From Myroides fluvii (GTDB taxonomy: Bacteria > Bacteroidota > Bacteroidia > Flavobacteriales > Flavobacteriaceae): a stretch of 64,000 bases of DNA. This document shows positions 1 through 8,442 of this stretch, piece by piece. Each line of letters starts with the position of its first letter. Positions within the stretch are counted from its first letter, which is position 1. The stretch is from contig NZ_CP039934.1 of NCBI RefSeq assembly GCF_009792295.1, forward strand, positions 2,872,501-2,936,500. The letters run 5' to 3'. Below the pieces are notes generated by a model, which worked only from the letters and a program-made list of their open reading frames with translations, did no database searches and was not told the DNA's origin. The translations under genes and the position numbers were made by a program.

Positions 1-539
1 ACAATACAACGTGAGCCGATAAAGGCGTGATCTTCGATAATCACAGGGGCGGCTTGTAAAGGCTCTAAAACACCGCCAATACCCACTCCTCCTGAAAGGT
101 GAACGTGTTTGCCAATTTGTGCACAAGAACCAACAGTTGCCCATGTATCAACCATCGTTCCTTCATCGACATAGGCACCAATATTTACATATGAAGGCAT
201 GAGAATTACACCTGATGAAATATATGCCCCATGACGCGCTACGGCATTAGGCACTACGCGAATGCCTTTTTCTGCATAATGCGTTTTCAAAGGCATCTTA
301 TCGTGGTATTCGAAAATTCCCACCTCAAAAGTTTCCATTTTTTGAATGGGAAAATAGAGTACTACGGCTTTTTTTACCCACTCATTTACTTGCCATCCCT
401 CTGATGTTGGTTCCGCAACGCGCAGTTTACCTTGGTCAATGGATGCAATGACTTCGCGAATTGCACTTTGTGTATCTTGATTTTGAAGCAATGAACGATC
501 ATTCCATGCGTGTTCAATAATTTGTTGTAGATGATTCAT
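1..539 (-). CDS. dapD: Tetrahydrodipicolinate N-succinyltransferase, 3' end cut by window edge
   Basis: Cytoplasmic acyltransferase of lysine/diaminopimelate synthesis that moves a succinyl group from succinyl-CoA to tetrahydrodipicolinate. I translated the minus strand by eye: it starts [13 protein letters not shown], has an N-terminal helical domain, then left-handed beta-helix hexapeptides ([44 protein letters not shown]) typical of DapD. About 179 of the usual 270 residues are present; the remainder lies beyond base 1. Two ATG codons are adjacent (542 and 539); I prefer 539 because it matches the usual MNxLQ start. It stands alone, with a TAnnTTTG -7 element far upstream (706-713), implying a leader of about 160 nt. 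Confidence 0.93.
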   Translation of the reverse strand, partial: MNHLQQIIEHAWNDRSLLQNQDTQSAIREVIASIDQGKLRVAEPTSEGWQVNEWVKKAVVLYFPIQKMETFEVGIFEYHDKMPLKTHYAEKGIRVVPNAVARHGAYISSGVILMPSYVNIGAYVDEGTMVDTWATVGSCAQIGKHVHLSGGVGIGGVLEPLQAAPVIIEDHAFIGSRCI

Positions 540-705
540 CATGCGCTTTTTTAGATTAAAATTGGTTTGGCGTATCTCGAAACAATCACTTGTACAAGGC
601 GTTTCTCAACAGGTAATTGCCTTGCTGTTCTCGTAAGAGAAGCATCCTCGTACACGAATCGTATAGTCGTGTTTACATCTTGTTTATGTATCGAAAAAAC
701 AGCTA

Positions 706-713
706 CAAATATA
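706..713 (-). promoter_or_regulatory. Likely -7 element for dapD
   Basis: Reads TATATTTG on the minus strand, matching the Bacteroidetes TAnnTTTG consensus. I see no good TTG at the -33 spacing, so confidence is moderate. Use of this site would give a leader of roughly 160 nt before dapD. Confidence 0.45.
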
Positions 714-854
714 AGTATAAAAGTTTAGAAAAGATTGGTGGAATAGCGGGAAATCTAGCAATAAAGAAAGGGGAAAAGAAAGGAAAACAGTTTTTAATTT
801 CAATTTATTTCGTCGTTTGCGTATGAAAATGAGGGGACCTATTTTTTTTACTTG

Positions 855-862
855 TACTTTTG
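855..862 (+). promoter_or_regulatory. Likely -7 element for the 894 gene
   Basis: Reads TACTTTTG, 31 bases before the ATG at 894, matching TAnnTTTG. No clear -33 TTG at the expected spacing. Confidence 0.5.
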
Positions 863-893
863 TAAAAAAATGTTAAAATAAGAGAAAAAGCGT

Positions 894-1940
894 ATGCAAG
901 TAAAAAAAATAGGTTTGGGAGTAGTGCTTTTACTGCTGCTGGGGTATGTGTTTATTTGGTGTAAGTATGATTGGATGTATGAAGAATACAATCCAGAAAA
1001 AATGGAGATGCTATTTGAAGCTAAAAAAATGCGCGCTCCTGTTTATGATACGGTTGTAATCAACAAGTTTAAAATTGGCTATTTGAGTAATAAGCGACAT
1101 AATTATGTTGAAGGATACGATTATTTGGGAGGTATTCGAAATCCATATCTCCTATTAATTCCTGAGAATGGGGCTTCTATTACCAGTCTGTTGCCCTATT
1201 TTATGGACGAAGCACTCAATAAAAAGTTTCATATTATTGCGATTGATCGCATTGGTTTTGGCGGAAGTAAAGTCGAAAAAAATGAGGAAGGAAAACCTTT
1301 TGGACACTATGATAACAGGGCTTCTTTCGAAGAAAATGCACTGTATACTTTATTAATGATGCCGAAGTATATTGCCAAAATAGAGGGGAATCACCTCGAT
1401 GAAGTACGCGTTGTTTTTAGTGGAAAAACGGCTGTTACGGGTTTGGGAACAGCGTATGATATGTCGATGACTTCAGAAAAGATTTTCTTACTCAATGCGG
1501 ACTTAGAAGAGCGATTCTTTTGGACTATTGGCTATAGTCGCTTTGTAATAAGTGGTATCGGAAGACTGATCTTTCCTGAAAATTACGTGAGTAAACACCA
1601 AGATTTAGGTATTGCTGATCAAGCGAAAACCAAGTATATGGAGCATTGGGTTGAATCAGTCAAATACGCAGAAGATGAAGAGAATCAGAAGGAATACAGC
1701 ATGTATAAAGGAGCTTCACAAGGCAAAAAAGCTAAATGGCTCTTCTTTGCTGGATTGGGAGTATCGGATAAGAAGAAGGTAGATGCGTTTACAGGAGGTG
1801 ATAATTTTGTGTTTTACGAAGAGGCTGTTGAGCTGAACGATAGTAAACAAGTACTTGAATTGTTGCGTAAAGCGGATTTCTATACCTTGGGGTTTAATCA
1901 GTTAAGTAAATCGAGGTATTTAAATGTGAACGAAGAGTAG
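894..1940 (+). CDS. Membrane-anchored alpha/beta-hydrolase-like protein, probably without the catalytic Ser
   Basis: 348 residues with one N-terminal membrane segment (about residues 5-24) and no signal cleavage site, so the body probably lies outside the cytoplasmic membrane. Residues 84-125 look like the central strands of an alpha/beta hydrolase, with the oxyanion-type loop PENGAS and the strand-4 motif DRIGFGGS (118-125). Where the nucleophile elbow G-x-S-x-G should be, the protein reads VFSGKTAVTG (174-183), which lacks the normal spacing. I see no convincing Asp-His dyad after it. The fold assignment is inference from these motifs; enzymatic activity is doubtful. It ends at a strong bidirectional hairpin shared with the convergent amidohydrolase. 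Confidence 0.6.
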   Translation: MQVKKIGLGVVLLLLLGYVFIWCKYDWMYEEYNPEKMEMLFEAKKMRAPVYDTVVINKFKIGYLSNKRHNYVEGYDYLGGIRNPYLLLIPENGASITSLLPYFMDEALNKKFHIIAIDRIGFGGSKVEKNEEGKPFGHYDNRASFEENALYTLLMMPKYIAKIEGNHLDEVRVVFSGKTAVTGLGTAYDMSMTSEKIFLLNADLEERFFWTIGYSRFVISGIGRLIFPENYVSKHQDLGIADQAKTKYMEHWVESVKYAEDEENQKEYSMYKGASQGKKAKWLFFAGLGVSDKKKVDAFTGGDNFVFYEEAVELNDSKQVLELLRKADFYTLGFNQLSKSRYLNVNEE

Positions 1941-1991
1941 TTCGTTGATGGCGTATCGTATAAAGAAAAAGGTGTCGTAAAAAAGACGCAT

Positions 1992-2029
1992 AAAAAAAAG
2001 GATAAATTTGAATATTTATCCTTTTTTTT
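1992..2029. terminator. Bidirectional terminator
   Basis: Perfect 16-base arms (1992-2007 and 2014-2029), loop TTGAAT, A8 on one side and T8 on the other. It sits between convergent genes and can end both transcripts. Confidence 0.85.
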
Positions 2030-2085
2030 ATAAACTATTTTGAGTCTTTTTTTCAAATGTAATATCCTAACCTACTGATGAAAGC

Positions 2086-3420
2086 TTATTTTCCCGCCAA
2101 TTGATCTTTGTAAATTTTACCGTCTTTGATAATCAAAAGTAAATTGGTTGTAGGATCACCAATAATGCTGATATCTTCTAGAGGACTCTTGTCAAACAAC
2201 AAAATATCTGCATAAGCACCTTCTGCTAAGGTTCCTAAATCTGCGGGATAAGGATTTCTTGGTCCGCTCATTTTTAATAATTGCGCATTGTCGTACGTAA
2301 TCATTTTCAAAATTTCAAAGTTGCTAAACCACTGTTGTAAGTTAACAACCAATTCATTTTGTCTCAATGGATTTTTTGGAGGAGCTACTAAATCAGTACC
2401 GAAAGCAACTTTTACTTTGTGTTTTTTTGCCCACGTATATACATTTTCAGTTCCTGTTCCCACTAATCTCTTATTGGCAGCTTGCTCAGGATTTGTATAA
2501 GCACTTGCGTCTAAATCAAAAGGTTGCATACTTAACCATAGATTTTTTTCTGCCATCAATTTGATGGTTGATTCATCGAGTAAATGTCCGTGATCAATAC
2601 ACTTAACACCTGCATCTATCGCTTGACGCACTGCTTTCGGTGTATAGGCATGAACCGTAACATAGGTACCCCAGTTTTCTGCCGCCTCTACTGCTGCTTT
2701 GATTTCTTTCGTTGTATATTGTGTTGCATCTAATGGATCATAAATAGTAGCAACACCACCTCCAGCCATTACTTTTAACTGTGATGCTCCTTTTCTTAAC
2801 TGCTCTCTGGCTGCAACGGTTACTTCTTGTTCGCCATCTGCAATAACACTTCCTCCTAATACTTGAAATCGCGGGGGGGTGTGATCAATCATTCGAGGTT
2901 CAGACCAAGGGAAACTCGCATCTCCATGTCCTCCTGTTTGTGAAATCATCGCTTCACTTGGGTAGATTCGAGGCCCTTTATTGATGCCGTAATCATTCGC
3001 TTGCTTAATACCCATGACATGGCCACCCAAATCGCGTACGGTTGTAAATCCGCGTTGTAAGGTGTTTTCTGATTCTTTTGCGGCATTGATAAATAAGAAA
3101 CTTTCATCGCCCAACATAATCGCTTGATTGGAGTTGGCCGCTAAAAAAGAATGCCAATGCGCATCAATCATACCTGGCATCACAAACTTTCCTTGTCCAT
3201 CAATTACTTTTGCGTTTTCAAGATCTGAGGCCAATACCTCACCAGCTGTTATTTTTACAATCTTGTTCTTCTCAATAACAAGAGAACCTTTTTGGGTTTT
3301 ACTGTCTTTTCCATTAAAAATTTCTACATTTTTAAGTACAATTTTACTTTGAGCAAAACCAGTTGCTGCAAAACAAAGTGAACCAATAAGAAAACTAATT
3401 TTTAGAAAATGCTTTATCAT
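2086..3420 (-). CDS. Secreted metal-dependent amidohydrolase (imidazolonepropionase-like)
   Basis: Zinc hydrolase of the amidohydrolase superfamily; related Bacteroidetes proteins act on Xaa-Pro dipeptides or cyclic amides, so the substrate is unknown here. In the 444-residue form, residues 1-24 are a signal peptide ending ATGFAQ, placing it in the periplasm. The metal site motif DAHWH is at about 86-90; further ligands are a Lys in the KVMAGGG segment, the His residues in VHAYTP and IDHGH, and the Asp in FGTDL. An upstream in-frame ATG at 3447 would add nine residues ahead of the signal peptide, so I start at 3420. Monocistronic. Confidence 0.85.
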   Translation of the reverse strand: MIKHFLKISFLIGSLCFAATGFAQSKIVLKNVEIFNGKDSKTQKGSLVIEKNKIVKITAGEVLASDLENAKVIDGQGKFVMPGMIDAHWHSFLAANSNQAIMLGDESFLFINAAKESENTLQRGFTTVRDLGGHVMGIKQANDYGINKGPRIYPSEAMISQTGGHGDASFPWSEPRMIDHTPPRFQVLGGSVIADGEQEVTVAAREQLRKGASQLKVMAGGGVATIYDPLDATQYTTKEIKAAVEAAENWGTYVTVHAYTPKAVRQAIDAGVKCIDHGHLLDESTIKLMAEKNLWLSMQPFDLDASAYTNPEQAANKRLVGTGTENVYTWAKKHKVKVAFGTDLVAPPKNPLRQNELVVNLQQWFSNFEILKMITYDNAQLLKMSGPRNPYPADLGTLAEGAYADILLFDKSPLEDISIIGDPTTNLLLIIKDGKIYKDQLAGK

Positions 3421-3761
3421 AAATAGGTTTTTATGGTAAATATACACTTATAATTTTTTGAACTCCCCTTTTTTTAGACTAAAATGTCTTATTTTTTCAT
3501 ATTTAGCTCTTTTTTAATAAAAATCTAAAACTAGCGATGAATCAACTAAAAAGGAGAAAAATAAAAGCGTTTTTTCGCTTATTTAGGTTTGCATCTTACT
3601 TGGGTAACCTTTGGTAAAAAGATTCTTTTTTTGGGCGGTATACCAAAGGATGTTGAAGGCAATTTGAAAGCCAATTACTGCGCGCTATTTTGGAAGTAAA
3701 GTAGCCCGATCAATTGCAATGTGGGTCAACTTGTGTAGCTTTGTATAAAGATCAGTATACC
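3421..3761. other. Intergenic region between divergent genes
   Basis: AT-rich, no ORF of note. The right end holds a well-formed promoter for the SDR gene (3714-3743). The left half should hold the amidohydrolase promoter, but I see only a weak TATATTTA on the minus strand. Confidence 0.5.
3714..3743 (+). promoter_or_regulatory. Promoter of the SDR gene; decides its start
   Basis: TTG at 3714-3716 and TAGCTTTG at 3736-3743 with 19 bases between: both halves of the Bacteroidetes -33/-7 promoter. Transcription should start near 3750, which rules out an in-frame ATG at 3714 and supports translation from 3762. Confidence 0.7.
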
Positions 3762-4475
3762 ATGGAAAAAAGATATTTAATATACGGGATAAGTAAAGGA
3801 TTAGGACGTGCAATTGCACATTGTATTCCGCAATCAACTGATGTGGTACTAGGCGTATCTCGATCTAAACCAATCGATGCCAAAGAAAATATGGTTTGGG
3901 TACAAGCCGATTTAGCACAACCAAAAGCATCTGTACAAGCCGTGCAAGCCGTTGTTCAAGATAAACCCTTGGATTATTTAATTTACAATGTAGGTATATG
4001 GGAACAAGAAGCATTTGCAGATACCTATGATTTTGAACAATCTTCAGAAGAAGAAATCATGCAAATCATACAAACGAATGTAACCTCTTGTATTTTGGCA
4101 TTGAAGGCCTGTATTCAAAACCTGAAACACAGTGAAAATGCTAAAATAATTCTGATTGGCTCTACTTGGGGATTGGAGAATCACAAAGGGAAAGAAGTCG
4201 CTTTTTCAGCATCTAAATTTGCTTTACGCGGCGTAGTTCACGCTTTAAGAGAGACCGTAAGGGAACACGCCATTGGCATAAGTATTCTGAATTTGGGGTA
4301 TTTGGCAACGGAATACGATTATACCGTCGCAGCAGATAAAGTAATCCAAGAAACGCAAGGAACTTTAATACCAATAGCAGATGTATTAGGAGCTATTCGA
4401 TTTATTTTGAATACAAGTTCCGCTACATGTGTGAAAGAAATTGATATGCCAGCGATGCAAGATTTTAACATGTAA
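3762..4475 (+). CDS. Short-chain dehydrogenase/reductase-like protein, Tyr to Phe in the active site
   Basis: 237 residues with a Rossmann fold: the nucleotide-binding loop reads YGISKGLGRAIA near the N-terminus, followed by an NVG strand (YNVGIW), the catalytic-type Ser strand ILIGSTWG, and the position of YxxxK. There the protein has F-S-A-S-K (codon TTT), not Y-S-A-S-K, so the proton-donating Tyr of the SDR family is replaced by Phe while the Lys is kept. It may still bind NAD(P)(H) but should be a poor or altered catalyst. The glycine loop is YGxSKGLG, missing the first Gly of the usual TGxxxGxG. Lone gene, 55 bases ahead of the aminopeptidase gene and possibly co-transcribed with it. Confidence 0.8.
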   Translation: MEKRYLIYGISKGLGRAIAHCIPQSTDVVLGVSRSKPIDAKENMVWVQADLAQPKASVQAVQAVVQDKPLDYLIYNVGIWEQEAFADTYDFEQSSEEEIMQIIQTNVTSCILALKACIQNLKHSENAKIILIGSTWGLENHKGKEVAFSASKFALRGVVHALRETVREHAIGISILNLGYLATEYDYTVAADKVIQETQGTLIPIADVLGAIRFILNTSSATCVKEIDMPAMQDFNM

Positions 4476-4530
4476 ATGCGACTTGTAATACAGAACTAAT
4501 TGTATCTTACACTGAATTAAAAGGAAAGTG

Positions 4531-5925
4531 ATGTTTAGTAAACAAACCTATAGCAATAGAAGAGCCGTTCTAGCCGAAACAATCGGAGCAAAGGGAATTA
4601 TCTTGTTTCTAGGAAATCGAGAGAATCCAATAAATTTTGAAGATAATACGTCTTCTTTTCGACAAGATAGTACGTTTTTATACTATTTTGGAATCCAACA
4701 GCCCCATTTAGCGGCTATTATGGATCTGGATGAAAATAGAACGATTGTCTTTGGAGATGAAATGTCCATAGACGCCTTGGTTTGGATGGGAAGACAAGAA
4801 ACACTAAAGGCAAAATGTGAAAAAGCAGGTGTTGTTGAAACCCGCCCGTATGCAGAATTAGCTATTTATCTCACTACAGCAAGGAGTGCGAAGCGCACGA
4901 TTCACTATTTGCCTCCGTATCAACCAAGCAATAAGATTTTACTGGGTGAATTGTTACAGCTTACTTTGGTGGAATTAAAGCCTTCTGTTGCCTTTATTCA
5001 GGCCGTTGTTGCACAAAGAGAAAAGAAAGAAGAGCAGGAGATTAGTGAAATCGAAAAAGCACTGACTATTTCTACTAAAATGCACCTGGCCGCCATGCGT
5101 ATGGCTAAGCCAGGCATGAAAGAATATGAAATTGCAGCAGCAATCCAATACCTTGCCGCTCAAGAGGCTTGTGAATTAGCTTATCCATCTATTGTAACCA
5201 TTAATGGAGGAATATTACATAATCATTATAGAGGAAATACCCTTCAATCTGGGCAGTTGGTACTGAATGATTCAGGTTGTGAAACACCCATGGGATACGC
5301 CTCGGATTTAACCCGTACTTTTCCAGTAGATAAAACATTTACTTCAGAACAACGCGATCTATATGAAGTTGTTTTAACGGCATTTGAAGGAGCAAAAAAC
5401 AAGTTGAATGCAGGAGTGAAGTTTAAAGAGGTGCATTTGCATGCTGCCTTGTTACTTTCTCAAGGATTAATTGACTTAGGTTTGATGAAAGGCAATGCAA
5501 CGGATGCTGTAGAAGCCCATGCCCATACGATGTTTTTTCAATGTGGTTTAGGGCATATGATGGGATTGGATGTACACGATATGGAAGATTTAGGAGAACA
5601 GTACGTTGGTTATACAGCAGAAGAACCGAAAGAAACCCAGTTGTTTGGATTAAAATCACTGCGTTTAGGGAAAACATTAGCAGCAGGTCATGTAGTTACT
5701 GTTGAACCAGGAATCTATTTTATTCCAGAACTAATTGAACGTTGGGAAGCTGAGAAAAAATATATCGATTTCATCAATTATGAAAAGTTGAATACATACA
5801 AGAATTTTGGTGGAATTCGAATTGAAGATAATTTCCTTATCCAAGAAAATGGATACCGTCAATTGGGACCTGACTTAATTCGCACCGTAGCGGAAATTGA
5901 AGCCTTTCGAAAGGATTCGGTGTAA
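4531..5925 (+). CDS. pepP: Xaa-Pro aminopeptidase (M24B)
   Basis: Cytoplasmic metallo-aminopeptidase that removes an N-terminal residue preceding proline. 464 residues, the usual length for aminopeptidase P. The N-terminal third is the creatinase-like domain (residues 1-170); the C-terminal pita-bread domain carries all five metal ligands: Asp in VLNDSG (about 247), Asp in YASDLTR (259), His in GLGHMMG (342), Glu in TVEPGIYF (392) and Glu in IRIEDN (432). I start at ATG 4531, preceded by an AAAGGAAAG purine tract; the GTG immediately before it is in frame but not needed. Ends at a long hairpin shared with creD. Confidence 0.92.
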   Translation: MFSKQTYSNRRAVLAETIGAKGIILFLGNRENPINFEDNTSSFRQDSTFLYYFGIQQPHLAAIMDLDENRTIVFGDEMSIDALVWMGRQETLKAKCEKAGVVETRPYAELAIYLTTARSAKRTIHYLPPYQPSNKILLGELLQLTLVELKPSVAFIQAVVAQREKKEEQEISEIEKALTISTKMHLAAMRMAKPGMKEYEIAAAIQYLAAQEACELAYPSIVTINGGILHNHYRGNTLQSGQLVLNDSGCETPMGYASDLTRTFPVDKTFTSEQRDLYEVVLTAFEGAKNKLNAGVKFKEVHLHAALLLSQGLIDLGLMKGNATDAVEAHAHTMFFQCGLGHMMGLDVHDMEDLGEQYVGYTAEEPKETQLFGLKSLRLGKTLAAGHVVTVEPGIYFIPELIERWEAEKKYIDFINYEKLNTYKNFGGIRIEDNFLIQENGYRQLGPDLIRTVAEIEAFRKDSV

Positions 5926-5950
5926 AACGTCTAACGGATGGGAAAATAAA

Positions 5951-6008
5951 AATAACCTAAAAACAGAAAGCCAGCATTAAAACGCTGGCTTTCTGTTTTT
6001 AGGTTATT
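5951..6008. terminator. Long bidirectional terminator overlapping the creD stop codon
   Basis: Perfect inverted repeat with 25-base arms (5951-5975 and 5984-6008) and an 8-base loop. The right arm includes the stop codon of creD (6004-6006). Unusually long and perfect for an intrinsic terminator. Confidence 0.85.
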
Positions 6009-7290
6009 GATTTTCTTTGTTTGATGCTGTCATTTTGATAGAAAACTGCATCAAGGCAGCTAGAATAACGAATATGCTAATACTTCCAACAAGTAAAGCG
6101 GTTTCTTTTAATTCCAATAAGAAATAAAGTAAAGCATATAACAAGAATAACAAACCAAATATAGTAGAGGTACTGTTTTTATCTTTTGAAATTTTCCAAG
6201 TAAAACTGACAATGAGGAGAATCGTTGCACAGGATGAAATCACATAAGAAAGGGTAAATCCTACATATTCAGCAAAAGAAAGTAATAAAATATAGTTTAA
6301 GAAAATAGCAAACCCAATTAAAGCATATTGAATCAAGTTGATTTTGAGGTTTTTAATGTTTTCTAAAAAGTAGAATACGATAAAGGTCAACCCAATAAAT
6401 AATAAAGCATATTTGATGGAACGATCTACTTTAGTATAGAAATCATTGAGCTCTAAAAATTCAATTCCGAAGGTATAGTTTTCCAACGCTACACCGTCAA
6501 TTTTTGTTGTATTGATTGGTAAAGGTTGATAAATATTCCAGGCACTTGACGTGGCTTCTTTGTCTTGATCTGCTTGATCTGGAAGGTAATTTCCAATGTA
6601 TTTCAAATCGTGATAATCACTACTTAAGTTTACTTTGGTACTTGTAGCATTCGCTAAGAACTTTAAATTCGCTGAGCCTTTGAGCTTTAATGGAAGTTTT
6701 ATTCTCGTAGGTGTTTGCTCATCTTTGGTATATTCAATGCTCAGAAATGGAATTTTATAGAGAATAGAATTGTCATCTAAAGCAAAGGTTTTATTTGGTG
6801 AATCAGCTAACGATAATTCTTCTGAAAGCCCCTTTGTATCAGAAATGCCATAGATGATTTTCTTACTGATAACAAAAGCTTCGTCCTCAATATTTAGTGA
6901 AGCCAATAGTTTTTCCTGAGGGTCAAATTGAGCGTCAATTAACAGATCTGTATTAAATAAAGTAACGTGGTACAAGCTCCTTTTCTTCGTCGTAGTTGCC
7001 ACATTACCGGTTATGGTTTGTAGCGTAGGAGAGAAGATGGCTTGCTTGCGTTGATAAAGCGTTTCTTGATGATCTCCTAAGGTTGGCGCTCGATATTCAA
7101 TAAGTAAAAAAGGGCCATAGAGTGTTTGTTGGGCTCCCCATTTTTCAGATACTTCCCGAATAACGTCCGTTTGAAAGCGGGTGCGTTCTGAAATAATAGA
7201 ACCAATAATCGGAATTAAAATGAGTAATCCCAATGATAACGCTGCAATAGCAATCCCTTTAAAAAGGTGTTTTTTTGTTTCTTTTTCCAT
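6004..7290 (-). CDS. creD: Inner-membrane protein CreD
   Basis: Cell-envelope integrity protein of the CreD (CET) family; in gammaproteobacteria it belongs to the CreBC envelope-stress/beta-lactam regulon, and its biochemical role is unknown. 428 residues: an N-terminal membrane helix (about 10-30, ALSLGLLILIPIIGSII), a large extracytoplasmic beta-rich region with ERTRFQTDVIREVSEKWG just after the helix, and about four to five membrane helices from residue 290 to the end. No creBC genes lie nearby; instead it is third in an operon after a membrane protein and a winged-helix regulator. A copy of an ACTTTG-N5-CAAAGT palindrome sits 15 bases upstream of its ATG (7306-7327). Confidence 0.9.
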   Translation of the reverse strand: MEKETKKHLFKGIAIAALSLGLLILIPIIGSIISERTRFQTDVIREVSEKWGAQQTLYGPFLLIEYRAPTLGDHQETLYQRKQAIFSPTLQTITGNVATTTKKRSLYHVTLFNTDLLIDAQFDPQEKLLASLNIEDEAFVISKKIIYGISDTKGLSEELSLADSPNKTFALDDNSILYKIPFLSIEYTKDEQTPTRIKLPLKLKGSANLKFLANATSTKVNLSSDYHDLKYIGNYLPDQADQDKEATSSAWNIYQPLPINTTKIDGVALENYTFGIEFLELNDFYTKVDRSIKYALLFIGLTFIVFYFLENIKNLKINLIQYALIGFAIFLNYILLLSFAEYVGFTLSYVISSCATILLIVSFTWKISKDKNSTSTIFGLLFLLYALLYFLLELKETALLVGSISIFVILAALMQFSIKMTASNKENQ

Positions 7291-7305
7291 GTGTTCTTGT
7301 TTTTA

Positions 7306-7327
7306 AAAGTACTTTGTTTTTCAAAGT
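7306..7327 (-). promoter_or_regulatory. Putative operator, copy A (creD)
   Basis: On the minus strand: ACTTTG, five bases, CAAAGT, then ACTTT. The same arrangement recurs at 8260-8281 in front of the first gene of the operon. Likely binding site of the winged-helix regulator encoded between the two copies (inference). Confidence 0.55.
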
Positions 7328-7343
7328 AAAAGGGTAAAAAAAA

Positions 7344-7643
7344 TTATTTTAATGTTTTGATTAAATTTTCTAAATAGGCAAGGTGTTGTTTGAAGGCCAA
7401 TTTACCTTCTACTGTAGCGCTGTAAACCGTATTTGTTTTACGACCAATAAATCCTTTATGTACGGTAATATACTGACTGTCTTCTAAATTTTTTAAATGC
7501 GAAGCCAAGTTGCCATCCGTCAGATCTAAAAATTCTTTTAAATCCTTGAAAGACAACGTTTCATTCACCATGAGTCCGCTCATGATTCCAACGCGAATGC
7601 GATTATCGAATACTTTATTTAATTTTTCAATATCAAATTTCAT
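7344..7643 (-). CDS. Winged-helix transcriptional regulator
   Basis: 99 residues, a single winged-helix DNA-binding domain of the MarR/ArsR-like HTH_34 type. The recognition region is LKEFLDLTDGNLASHLKNL and the wing follows at ITVHKGFIGRKTNTVY; a C-terminal helix could dimerise. No metal-binding Cys cluster, so not a classical ArsR. It starts 6 bases after the membrane protein gene and lies 53 bases before creD. The matching palindromes before the operon and before creD suggest autoregulation and control of creD. Confidence 0.85.
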   Translation of the reverse strand: MKFDIEKLNKVFDNRIRVGIMSGLMVNETLSFKDLKEFLDLTDGNLASHLKNLEDSQYITVHKGFIGRKTNTVYSATVEGKLAFKQHLAYLENLIKTLK

Positions 7644-7649
7644 CCAAGA

Positions 7650-8255
7650 CTACTTTAGTTCTTTATCGTATTTGTTCCAAAGGATAATACCATACAGCAT
7701 GTGAATAACACCAAAGCCTAATGCCCAAAACAATAGACTGTAATCAACAAAGTAGAACGCCAATAAGCCAAGTAGTATTTCTAGTAAAGCCATGGTTTTA
7801 ATCTCTTTTACCGTATCTTCTTGAATCGCATAAAGAGCCAGGCCGTAGAATAAGATGGTTGATGGTAACGTTAGGGGCAATAAAAATTTAGTGTAGAAAA
7901 TAATACACAAAATACCGCCAATCACTAATGGAAAAGAAAAGCGAAGCAACAATCGCTTGGTTACTTTATTAAAAAAAGTAGCCCCTTGTTTTTTTGTCTT
8001 TTGAATGGTAAAATAAAGTCCTCCAGCCAATGCAACAACTAAAGTTATAAGTGCTAAGGCTAAAAGGTTAAAAGCATTGTAATTGGAATCTTCGGTATAA
8101 TTGAAATCTACGCTCCAACGATATAAAATTCCGCTAGCCAATAAACCACATATCCCTACCCAGATGCCACTCCAACCACTTAAACTTAAAAATTTAGTGG
8201 AGCGCTCCATGATTGCCTTGATTTGTTGTAAATCTTCAATTGCTTTTGTGCTCAT
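7650..8255 (-). CDS. Membrane protein with four or more helices, operon partner of creD
   Basis: 201 residues, unrecognised function. After a cytoplasmic N-terminal helix (STKAIEDLQQIKAIMERSTKF) come membrane helices near residues 28-48, 65-88, 105-140 and 150-195. Similar proteins sit before HTH_34 regulators in Bacteroidetes, so it may sense or transduce an envelope signal, but nothing in the sequence shows this. The open frame extends to 8306, but the extra 17 residues are atypical and MSTKAIED at 8255 is the better start. An operator-like palindrome lies just upstream (8260-8281). Confidence 0.75.
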   Translation of the reverse strand: MSTKAIEDLQQIKAIMERSTKFLSLSGWSGIWVGICGLLASGILYRWSVDFNYTEDSNYNAFNLLALALITLVVALAGGLYFTIQKTKKQGATFFNKVTKRLLLRFSFPLVIGGILCIIFYTKFLLPLTLPSTILFYGLALYAIQEDTVKEIKTMALLEILLGLLAFYFVDYSLLFWALGFGVIHMLYGIILWNKYDKELK

Positions 8256-8259
8256 TTGT

Positions 8260-8281
8260 AAAGTACTTTGAAAAGCAAAGT
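8260..8281 (-). promoter_or_regulatory. Putative operator, copy B (operon front)
   Basis: ACTTTG, five bases, CAAAGT, ACTTT on the minus strand, four bases before the ATG at 8255. Seventeen of the 22 positions form an invariant frame shared with copy A; only the spacer differs. Confidence 0.55.
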
Positions 8282-8387
8282 TAAAAATATAAATGAAATA
8301 AAACACAAATTAAGAATAATAAATAAATTCAGTGTAAAAGGTTGATAATTTATTTAGCTGTATTGGGTTGTAAAATAAGAAGTTGTA

Positions 8388-8419
8388 TTAAAAATAAAAC
8401 CTGTTTTTTAGGGTTTTAT
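8388..8419 (-). terminator. Probable terminator of the HExxH protein gene
   Basis: Arms ATAAAACC (8394-8401) and GGTTTTAT (8412-8419), followed on the minus strand by a T-rich run. AT-rich stem, so modest strength. Confidence 0.45.
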
Positions 8420-8442
8420 ATGAACAAAAAAACGGTTTTAGT

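Larger units (their letters stand above)
543..893. other. Gene-free stretch with dapD leader
   Basis: No convincing gene. The minus strand carries an open frame from 724 to 551 (57 codons, ending TAA 9 bases before the dapD ATG) that has no ATG at its start; it is protein-like but may be only an untranslated leader. A minus-strand -7 element lies at 706-713 and a plus-strand one at 855-862. A short plus-strand ORF at 617-826 has no family resemblance and is ignored. Confidence 0.5.

Noticed and set aside
617..826. 69-codon open frame upstream of the 894 gene
   Set aside because: Basic, low-complexity translation with no family look; overlaps the minus-strand dapD leader.
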